Part shown: piece after piece, positions 23,165 to 29,749 of the stretch
Numbering within the stretch: the stretch's first letter is position 1
Layout: every line of letters begins with the position of its first letter
DNA from: Flavobacteriaceae bacterium
GTDB lineage: Bacteria > Bacteroidota > Bacteroidia > Flavobacteriales > Flavobacteriaceae
Length of the DNA stretch: 29,749 bases
Direction of reading: 5' to 3'
NCBI GenBank assembly: GCA_021648755.1
Contig: JAKISG010000028.1
Span: 1 to 29,749, forward strand
Translations under genes and position numbers: made by a program
The notes under the pieces: generated by a model
Told to the model about the DNA's origin: nothing
Seen by the model: only the letters and a program-made list of their open reading frames with translations
The model's database searches: none

Positions 23165-24177
23165 TGGAAATAGATAAAGAATTATACTTCACTTTACATT
23201 CTTCAATCATACCTGTGAAAGGTTTTACACAAAGCATTATTTGTGATTTACAAAAAAACAATTATATTGTTGTGTCTAATGATTTATGCAAGATATTATT
23301 AGATAACGATAATGTTAGAATAAAAAACGTGTATAGTCAATTTTCTATTGGTGATCATAAAGTTTTAGATGAAATGTTTAAATTTTTATTTGATAAAAAT
23401 TATATATTTTTATCTAAAGAACCTTCTAATATTACAAAATTAAATTTTAACAAACCTTTTTATTCTGAAGAAATTAACAATGCAATAATAGATGTAAATT
23501 CAAATTCGAATATTTTATCTATTAAAAAATTTATTAATGAAATTAATTTATTGGGTTGTAAAAATTTATCAATACGATTTTTTGGCAATCAGTTTAAACA
23601 AGATAAAATAGCTAGTATCTTAAATTTTTTATTAAAGACAACGATTAGATATACAGAACTAACTATACATAATGATATTTTTAAACCTAAAGAAATAAAC
23701 GAATTAATTGATAATAATATTAGGTTAAATACGATATTTGTATATTCTTCAATTAAAGAGAAAGTGATAGAGTATGATGGTAAAAAAATAATTCACACTA
23801 AACTAAAGAATATAGATAGTAATTCTTGTGGCAAAATAGATAAAAAATATTTTTTTTCAGATACAAATATGTTTAGCTTAAATAAAAATGTTAACTCCTG
23901 CTTATTTGGTAAGGTAAGTTTAACTGTAAATGGAGAAATTGTAAATTGCCCATCTTTGAAACCTAAATATGGAAAAATTAATGATATTACAATTAAAAAT
24001 GTACTGCAAAAAGATGAATTCAAAGAATTGTGGTCTATTAATAAAGACCAAATAAAGGTTTGCAAAGACTGTGAATTTAGATATATTTGTTCTGATTGTA
24101 GAGCGTACTTAAATAATAAATATGACAAACCTTTTAAATGCAATTACGACCCTTATGTTGGTAAATGGGAAAAATAA
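23164..24177 (+). CDS. gwsS: SPASM-domain peptide maturase of a grasp-with-SPASM system
   Basis: 337 aa. The C-terminal third is a SPASM domain: SCLFGKVSLTVNGEIVNCPS, then KVCKDCEFRYICSDCRAYL, with Cys spacings suited to auxiliary iron-sulfur binding. The middle reads like a radical-SAM TIM barrel (IKKFINEINLLGCKNLSIRF), but no CxxxCxxC motif is present in the N-terminal half; only isolated Cys27 and Cys42 are seen. This combination fits the GwsS family, which I recall as SPASM proteins paired with GwsG. Whether it is catalytic or a recognition scaffold is open. It overlaps the following gene by 23 bp. Confidence 0.8.
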   Translation: MEIDKELYFTLHSSIIPVKGFTQSIICDLQKNNYIVVSNDLCKILLDNDNVRIKNVYSQFSIGDHKVLDEMFKFLFDKNYIFLSKEPSNITKLNFNKPFYSEEINNAIIDVNSNSNILSIKKFINEINLLGCKNLSIRFFGNQFKQDKIASILNFLLKTTIRYTELTIHNDIFKPKEINELIDNNIRLNTIFVYSSIKEKVIEYDGKKIIHTKLKNIDSNSCGKIDKKYFFSDTNMFSLNKNVNSCLFGKVSLTVNGEIVNCPSLKPKYGKINDITIKNVLQKDEFKELWSINKDQIKVCKDCEFRYICSDCRAYLNNKYDKPFKCNYDPYVGKWEK

Positions 24178-25387
24178 TTATTTGTACATCTTATTGATGA
24201 CAATATTATTGAGCAACAATACTTATTCACAAATTGACAACTATTATTTGGATTTACACCACGAAATATCAAATGGTAATTATTTAGGGTATCTCAATAT
24301 TATCAAACTAAATATTGAAGAAAGAAAGAATTTTCAAAAATTATCCTCGACATACTCTTTAGTAGGTAATCATAAAAAATCTCTAGAAACTTTCTTTTCA
24401 AACATTCATTTCACTGAAGAAGTATTAAAGGAAAATAATACATTTAATAAAGAAAACCTACTATATAAAGCTTTAAATACAAAAGAATTATTAAAACAAT
24501 GTAAAAACTATGATTTTGTATTATTTAATGAAGCACATCATAAACCTCAACATAGAATTTTTGTTAAAAATAAACTTTCCAAATTATATGAATTAGGGTT
24601 TAGATATTTTTTTGTTGAAGCATTAAGTCCTAGCGAAAAAAAAATAAATGAGCGTAAGTATCCGTTAATTAAATCATTAACTTACAAAGAGCCATATTTT
24701 GGTTTATTATTACGTGAGGCTTTAGTTGTTGGTTTTAAAGTGTTTAGTTATGAAAACAGGAATGTAAATAAATTAACTAGTCAAGAAAGGGAAAATGCGA
24801 TGTTTAAAAATATAAAAAAAACATTAGATACATTACCAAAAGCTAGATCTATTTTGTTAGGTGGTTATTCCCATATTGCAACTTCTCCACCAAAAAATAA
24901 AAATGATTTTATTACTCTAGGAAATCTTTTAAGCAAAGACTATAAAGTCATTTCTATAGATCAAACTACTTATACAGAAGAGTATGAAACTAAAATGGAA
25001 AAAGATTTTTATAAAAGATTTTCTGAAAAAATAAAACACCCTAAAATATTAAAGATTAATTCAAATTTTTGGTATGATTATACTATTGTACATCCTAGAA
25101 CAACTTACACCAAACATAATATTGCAAATTGGTATTTTGAAAATGGTAATCATTTTTGTTTCGATACAAAAACTATAAAATCATTAAATGATAATGAATC
25201 ATATCTATTACAATTATACATAAATGATGAGTATATAGCATCTGGTAATAAATGTTTACCTGTTTTTCAAACAATAATTAAAAAATCACATAATATTATA
25301 AAACTGCCTAAATATAATATTGGAAAAATTATGTTAATTATAAGAAATGACAAAGGTGAAGTGATTTACAAGAAATTAAAACATTGA
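24155..25387 (+). CDS. Secreted ChaN/EreA-like superfamily protein
   Basis: 410 aa from ATG 24155. The N-terminus MLVNGKNNYLYILLMTILLS with NNTYSQ looks like a signal peptide, so the protein should be exported. An upstream in-frame ATG at 24122 would put 11 residues ahead of it. The middle has FNEAHHKPQHR, ELGFRYFFVEAL, YKEPYFGLLLREAL, QEREN and LLGGYSHIATSPP (His240). These are the His/Glu positions of the erythromycin-esterase/ChaN (TraB/Tiki-like) superfamily. The C-terminal 120 residues look like a separate beta domain. It occupies the slot before the exporter, so peptide hydrolysis or self-protection is conceivable; its substrate is unknown. Confidence 0.6.
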   Translation: MLVNGKNNYLYILLMTILLSNNTYSQIDNYYLDLHHEISNGNYLGYLNIIKLNIEERKNFQKLSSTYSLVGNHKKSLETFFSNIHFTEEVLKENNTFNKENLLYKALNTKELLKQCKNYDFVLFNEAHHKPQHRIFVKNKLSKLYELGFRYFFVEALSPSEKKINERKYPLIKSLTYKEPYFGLLLREALVVGFKVFSYENRNVNKLTSQERENAMFKNIKKTLDTLPKARSILLGGYSHIATSPPKNKNDFITLGNLLSKDYKVISIDQTTYTEEYETKMEKDFYKRFSEKIKHPKILKINSNFWYDYTIVHPRTTYTKHNIANWYFENGNHFCFDTKTIKSLNDNESYLLQLYINDEYIASGNKCLPVFQTIIKKSHNIIKLPKYNIGKIMLIIRNDKGEVIYKKLKH

Positions 25388-25391
25388 TTTT

Positions 25392-27578
25392 TTGAAATTT
25401 CCACACTACAAACAAATTGACCTTAAAGACTGTGGTCCTACATGTTTAAAAATTTTAGTTTCTTTTTACAACAAGAGCATTCCCATACAACAATTAAGAG
25501 GATATTGTGAAACCACGAGATTAGGGTCAACCCTAAAAAACATCAGTGAAGCAGCTGAAAAAATAGGTTTCAGAAGTTTATTAGTGAAAATTAATATTGA
25601 AGACTTATTAAGTGCCCCATTGCCTTGTATATTATTTTGGAATAATAATCATTATGTAGTTCTATACAAAATTAAAAGGAATACTTTTTATATTTCCGAC
25701 CCAGCACACGGTTTGCTAAAATATACAAAAGAAGAATTTTTAAAACATTGGATAGGTAATAATGCCACAGAAGATACCGAAGAAGGCATAGCACTACTTT
25801 TAGAAACCACACCAAAATTTTACACAACCAAATTTGATAAAGAAGAAAAAGACTTTGGTTTTAAATTTCTAACCAAATACGTTGTAAAATACAAACAATT
25901 TCTATGGCAATTAGTTATTGGTTTATTAGCCGCAAGTTTATTACAACTTATTTTACCATTTTTAACCCAATCTGTAGTAGATGTTGGTATTAAAAACCAA
26001 GACATCCACTTTATTTACTTAATATTATTTGCACAACTAGCCTTATTTATTGGTAGAACAGCCATAGAAGTCATTAGAAGTTGGATATTATTACATTTAA
26101 GCACAAGAATAAATATCTCGCTAGTTTCCGACTTTTTTATAAAACTAATGAGCCTACCAATTGCCTTTTTTGATACCAGAATGACAGGCGATATTTTACA
26201 ACGCATTAATGACCATAAACGTATAGAACGTATATTAACAACCTCAAGTTTGAGTGTGTTGTTTTCTATGATGAATTTAATCGTTTTTAGTATTGTTTTA
26301 GCATATTACAGTTTACAAATATTTAGCATTTTTGTTATTGGTAGTTTTTTATATTTTTTATGGATTATATTATTCTTAAAAAAGCGAAGAGATTTAGATT
26401 ACAAACGATTTTCGCAAGTAAGTCAAGAGCAATCTAAAGTCATAGAACTCATCAACGGAATGCAGGAAATAAAACTGCACAATGCCGAAAAACAAAAACG
26501 TTGGTCATGGGAATTTTTACAAGCACGATTATTTAAAATTTCTATTGAAGGATTAGCATTAGAACAATACCAAAGTGTAGGCTCTAATTTTATTAACGAA
26601 TTTAAAAATATATTTATTAGTATTTTAGCTGCAAAATTAGTAGTAGATGGCAATATTACCCTAGGTATGATGTTGGCAATTAGTTATATTGTTGGACAAT
26701 TAAACGCACCAATAACACAACTAATCAATTTTATACGTGAAGTTCAAGATGCAAAAATATCCTTAGAACGTTTAGCCGAAATACACAATAAAGAAGACGA
26801 AGAACAGCAAGACCAAGATAAAATAACCGATATAAATAAAAATTTAGATATCAATTTAGAAAAAGTATCGTTTCGATATATAGGTTCAGATGTAGAAGTA
26901 TTAAAAGATTTAGATTTGCAAATTCCTGCAAATAAAATTACAGCAATTGTTGGTGTTAGTGGTAGTGGAAAAACTACCTTAATGAAATTACTCCTAAAAT
27001 TTTATGAACCAAATAGCGGACAAATTAAATTAGGTAATTACGACCTTAAAAATGTTTCGCAAAAAACATGGCGAAACGAATGTGGCGTAGTAATGCAAGA
27101 AGGTTATATTTTTAATGATAGTATCGCCAATAATATTGCTGTTGGTGTTGACTATGTAGATAAACAGAAATTAACACATGCCGTAGATGTGGCAAATATC
27201 GCCGAATTTATTGAAAGTTTACCATTATCATACAATACCAAAATTGGTATGGAAGGTGTTGGTTTAAGTACTGGTCAAAAACAGCGTTTGTTAATTGCAA
27301 GAGCAGTTTATAAAAACCCTAATTTTTTATTTTTTGACGAAGCGACTTCTGCATTAGATGCCAATAACGAAAAGGTAATTATGGAAAAACTAAATATCTT
27401 TTTTGAAAATAAAACGGTTTTGGTTATTGCTCACAGATTAAGTACGGTTAAAAACGCACATCAGATAGTAGTTTTAGATAAAGGTAAGATTGTTGAAGTT
27501 GGTAATCATTTAGAATTGATAAAAAAGAAAGGTAATTATTTTGATTTGGTTAAGAATCAGTTGGAACTTGGAAATTAA
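25392..27578 (+). CDS. Peptidase-containing ABC exporter (PCAT, C39 domain), module 3
   Basis: 728 aa from a TTG start at 25392, 4 bp after the previous stop. The C39 domain shows YKQIDLKDCGPTC (Cys14), NNNHYVVLYK for the His and SDPAHG for the Asp. Six membrane helices follow. The ATPase has Walker A GVSGSGKTTL, Walker B FLFFDEATSALD and AHRLST; its signature is LSTGQKQR instead of the LSGGQEQR of modules 1 and 2. The protein is homologous over its full length to the other exporters but much diverged, so it is older than the 1/2 duplication. It should cut precursor C after GG. Confidence 0.94.
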   Translation: MKFPHYKQIDLKDCGPTCLKILVSFYNKSIPIQQLRGYCETTRLGSTLKNISEAAEKIGFRSLLVKINIEDLLSAPLPCILFWNNNHYVVLYKIKRNTFYISDPAHGLLKYTKEEFLKHWIGNNATEDTEEGIALLLETTPKFYTTKFDKEEKDFGFKFLTKYVVKYKQFLWQLVIGLLAASLLQLILPFLTQSVVDVGIKNQDIHFIYLILFAQLALFIGRTAIEVIRSWILLHLSTRINISLVSDFFIKLMSLPIAFFDTRMTGDILQRINDHKRIERILTTSSLSVLFSMMNLIVFSIVLAYYSLQIFSIFVIGSFLYFLWIILFLKKRRDLDYKRFSQVSQEQSKVIELINGMQEIKLHNAEKQKRWSWEFLQARLFKISIEGLALEQYQSVGSNFINEFKNIFISILAAKLVVDGNITLGMMLAISYIVGQLNAPITQLINFIREVQDAKISLERLAEIHNKEDEEQQDQDKITDINKNLDINLEKVSFRYIGSDVEVLKDLDLQIPANKITAIVGVSGSGKTTLMKLLLKFYEPNSGQIKLGNYDLKNVSQKTWRNECGVVMQEGYIFNDSIANNIAVGVDYVDKQKLTHAVDVANIAEFIESLPLSYNTKIGMEGVGLSTGQKQRLLIARAVYKNPNFLFFDEATSALDANNEKVIMEKLNIFFENKTVLVIAHRLSTVKNAHQIVVLDKGKIVEVGNHLELIKKKGNYFDLVKNQLELGN

Positions 27579-27646
27579 AAAAAGTTTCCCGCAGATTTCG
27601 AAGATAACGCAGATTTGGTTGAGAATTAATTGGAGTTAAGTAGTAA
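27543..27646 (+). repeat. Decayed echo of the exporter 3' end plus CGCAGATTT repeat
   Basis: The last bases of the exporter gene, starting GATTTGGTTAAGAATCAGTT, are repeated after the stop as GATTTGGTTGAGAATTAATT and onward (27612-27646). Between the two lies CCCGCAGATTTCGAAGATAA followed by CGCAGATTTG. This 'CGCAGATT' pattern resembles interspersed intergenic repeats I recall from flavobacterial genomes. The insert explains why this exporter and HlyD are 78 bp apart instead of 1 bp. Confidence 0.5.
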
Positions 27647-27656
27647 GCAGTAAAAA

Positions 27657-28964
27657 ATGAGTATAAAAAATAAACATATAGAGGCATTAGAGCTTCGTTC
27701 TGAAGAAGTACAAGAAATCTTAACACGTGTACCACATTGGATGATTCGTTGGGGTTCTGTCTTGTTTTTATTTTTGATTATAATGCTTTTGGCAATATCG
27801 TGGTTTGTGAAATATCCAGATATTATTGCTTCGGAAGTTTTAATTACAACACAAATACCACCACAGAAAGAATACGCTAAAACCACAGGTAAGTTTGAAA
27901 ATATCTTAGTTACAGATAATGAATTAGTCACAACTAATAGTGTTTTAGCAGTTATTGAAAATACGGCAAATTATCAAGATGTTTTTAAGTTAAAGTCGAT
28001 AATTAATACGTTAAAAGTTAATAATAGTAAAACATTTTATTTTCCGTTTAAAAAATTACCTGTTTTGTTTTTAGGTGAAATGGATGCTGATTTTTCATTA
28101 TTTGAAAATGCGTATCTACAATACAGATTAAATATAGAATTGCAACCTTTTGCAAATGATGAAACGGCAAATAAAATTACAGTTAGAGAATTAAGAAGAA
28201 GACTAGTCAATTTAAAATCACAAAAAGAAATTCAAAAAGCAGAATTAAATTTTAAGAAAAAAGATTTAGATAGAAATAAAACACTTTTTGATAAAGGCAT
28301 TATTGCAGCACAAGAATATGAGAATAAACAATTGGAATATTTACAAGCAGAGCGTAATTATAAAATGATGAGTTCTTCTATTTTGCAATTAAGAGAAAGT
28401 ATAAGTAATGCAAATAAAACTTCAAAAGACACAGAAATAAGTAAAACAAAAGAAGAAATTATCTTGTTAAAGAATGTAATTCAGTCCTTAAATCAATTAA
28501 AACAACGTATTAAAGATTGGGAGTTACGGTATGTTTTGAAATCAAATCTAAAAGGTAAAGTTTCTTTTTTAAATTTTTATGATAAAAACCAAACTGTAAA
28601 TCAAGGCGATTTAGTTTTTACCATCATATCAACTGAAAACTCTAATTTTATAGCAAAATTAAAAACACCAAGACAAAATTCTGGTAAAATAAAAATAGGT
28701 CAACAAGTAAATATAAAACTAGAAAATTATCCAGACTATGAATTTGGAATGTTAAAAGGAGAAGTTAAAAGTATTTCTTTAATACCAAATAAAGATGGTT
28801 TGTATTTAATTGATGTAGAATTGCCTAAAAAACTAATTACTTCCTATAATAAGGAAATAGACTTTAAGCAAGAAATGCTGGGTACTGCCGAAATTATTAC
28901 CGAGAATTTGCGTTTAATTGATCGATTCTTTTATCAGTTTAAAAAGGTTTTACAGCGAAATTAG
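27657..28964 (+). CDS. HlyD-family membrane fusion protein, module 3
   Basis: 435 aa. Architecture is the same as in modules 1 and 2: N-terminal membrane helix (about residues 31-50), lipoyl-like half (GKFENILVTDNELV), coiled coil (about 160-290, LFDKGIIAAQEYENKQLE) and C-terminal beta region (IKIGQQVNIKLENYPDYEFG). Sequence identity to them is clear but moderate. It completes the module-3 export machine; an outer-membrane channel is again missing from the window. Confidence 0.92.
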   Translation: MSIKNKHIEALELRSEEVQEILTRVPHWMIRWGSVLFLFLIIMLLAISWFVKYPDIIASEVLITTQIPPQKEYAKTTGKFENILVTDNELVTTNSVLAVIENTANYQDVFKLKSIINTLKVNNSKTFYFPFKKLPVLFLGEMDADFSLFENAYLQYRLNIELQPFANDETANKITVRELRRRLVNLKSQKEIQKAELNFKKKDLDRNKTLFDKGIIAAQEYENKQLEYLQAERNYKMMSSSILQLRESISNANKTSKDTEISKTKEEIILLKNVIQSLNQLKQRIKDWELRYVLKSNLKGKVSFLNFYDKNQTVNQGDLVFTIISTENSNFIAKLKTPRQNSGKIKIGQQVNIKLENYPDYEFGMLKGEVKSISLIPNKDGLYLIDVELPKKLITSYNKEIDFKQEMLGTAEIITENLRLIDRFFYQFKKVLQRN

Positions 28965-28978
28965 TATCTTTGGTGCTA

Positions 28979-29083
28979 ATGAAACACGTTGAAGAAATCA
29001 TATTAGAATTTACCAAATCAGAATTTAAAGAATTTGGTTTAATAATTATTTCAAAAGAAAATAAGAGTGGTTACTTGGAGTAG
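28979..29083 (+). pseudogene. Truncated relative of the 52-aa ORF, module 3
   Basis: MKHVEEIILEFTKSEFKEFG followed by LIIISKENKSGYLE and a stop. The first 30 residues match the 52-aa ORFs of modules 1 and 2 with a few changes; the end is replaced at the junction with the CPBP remnant (near 29065). TATCTTTG lies seven bases upstream of the ATG. A rearrangement seems to have fused two fragments here. Confidence 0.5.
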
Positions 29084-29509
29084 ATATACTACCTGTAGAA
29101 TTAATAGAATTTATATTTAAAATTGAAAATTTTAATGAAAATCCTGTTTTTGAAGAATTTACGGGTGCTTCTTTAATAATTAATTATTACAGTTATTATA
29201 GGTCCAATAATTGAAACTGCAATATTTCAAATACTTTTAATAAAAGGTTTTTTTGTTATGCTTTATTTGTTTTTTGATAAATTATCTGAATCTAAAATTA
29301 CAATATTAGCTATAATAGCATCTGCGTTATTATTTGGATTTGCACATTATTATAGCTATTATTATATAATTATGATGTTTCTTTTAGGTTTCTTTTTCGG
29401 AATGATTTATTTTTATTCAATGATTAAAAAAATCAAACCATTTTTTCCGATTGTAATTGTACATTCTCTTTATAACATTACAATTCTTCTTTTTGAATTT
29501 AATTTATAA
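29071..29509 (+). pseudogene. CPBP-family intramembrane protease, decayed
   Basis: Reading frames joined by at least one frameshift give LLGVDILPVELIEFIFKIEN, ENPVFEEFTGASLII, then GPIIETAIFQ and, from ATG 29258, an 83-aa reading with LFGFAHYY (motif-2 His) and IVHSLYN (motif-4 His and Asn). The first motif reads IETAIFQ, so the usual EExxxR is largely lost. The frame is broken by a stop at 29177-29179. The 5' part with the first membrane helices is missing. The ATG-initiated piece could be expressed but lacks the first catalytic motif. Confidence 0.55.
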
Positions 29510-29564
29510 ATAATTGTTTTGACCCCTATAAAACAAGAGTAATCTTTTAAATTTCGATTATTAA

Positions 29565-29749
29565 TTAAGCGGTTAATTTTTTCATTAAAATTAAGTGTTT
29601 TTCTTGACTCCATTTTTCCATTGTCGTAATACGTCCTAGAAGTCCATGCAGTCTAGTATTATTATAAAAGATCACATATCTTTTTAATATTAGATCAATT
29701 TCTCCAAAATTTCTATAATCAACTCTAGCAAATACTTCTTTCTTTAGAA
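29565..29749 (-). mobile_element. IS3-like transposase, C-terminal part (runs out of the window)
   Basis: The minus strand is open from the window end to TAA at 29565-29567, giving 60 residues: LKKEVFARVDYRNFGEIDLI, then LKRYVIFYNNTRLHGLLGRI, then TTMEKWSQEK. The 'Y..FYNN.RLHG.LG.ITPMEKW' pattern is the end of the integrase-type (DDE) domain of IS3-family transposases. The catalytic triad lies outside the window. The element probably ends at about 29520, where TGACCCCTATAAAACAAGAG begins, a plausible terminal repeat starting with TG. Confidence 0.75.

Noticed and set aside
1..29749. CRISPR arrays, tRNA or rRNA genes
   Set aside because: No regularly spaced short repeats, cloverleaf-like sequences or rRNA motifs were noticed by eye; not excluded by a tool.

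Overview
The window is very AT-rich and reads as a chromosome segment of a Bacteroidota bacterium, most likely a member of the Flavobacteriaceae. The evidence is TAnnTTTG-type -7 boxes, TTG starts, short flavobacterial lipoprotein signals, a type-2 (about 270 aa) OMP decarboxylase, and grasp-with-SPASM peptide maturases.

Left part (1-5187): ordinary chromosomal genes follow a short IS1595-type transposase tail. They are a UbiA-like membrane protein, a small lipoprotein, tpiA, a TlpA-like thioredoxin lipoprotein, an OppB/DppB-like permease and pyrF.

Decay zone (5188-7240): gene debris. It holds a frameshifted small lipoprotein, a frameshifted LanC-like N-terminus, a glycosyltransferase that has lost its start and apparently its middle, and a ParE/antitoxin pair with a shortened toxin. 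A repeat block (R1) follows.

Main island (7246-28964): three consecutive RiPP/bacteriocin-like modules on the + strand. Each has the same architecture: a divergent XRE regulator (- strand), a conserved structured 5' leader, a small GG-type precursor peptide, a hairpin terminator, tailoring enzymes, one lipoprotein or secreted protein, a C39-peptidase ABC exporter (PCAT) and an HlyD-type fusion protein. Module 1 makes a 64-aa precursor and has a CPBP protease, an unusual HQxxH protein and an amidohydrolase lipoprotein. Module 2 has a 38-aa precursor with almost the same leader but a different core, a second HQxxH protein and a short lipoprotein; its regulator is frameshifted. Module 3 has an unrelated 49-aa Cys-containing precursor with an ATP-grasp, a small protein, a SPASM protein without the radical-SAM CxxxCxxC motif, and a secreted ChaN/EreA-like protein.

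The exporter, HlyD, downstream spacer and regulator of modules 1 and 2 form a nearly identical block of about 4.3 kb (offset 6190 bp), with two localised divergent patches in the exporter. The same 3' flank of the regulator occurs three times (R1-R3), and R2/R3 carry an extra palindromic insert of about 188 bp that R1 lacks. Four copies of a small RNA-like element share a 12-nt loop on a 4-bp stem with a different sequence in each copy, followed by GAGTAGG. This is the strongest candidate here for an undescribed regulatory device.

Right end (28965-29749): a truncated copy of the small ORF that follows HlyD, a decayed CPBP protease, and the 3' end of an IS3-like transposase on the - strand that runs out of the window.
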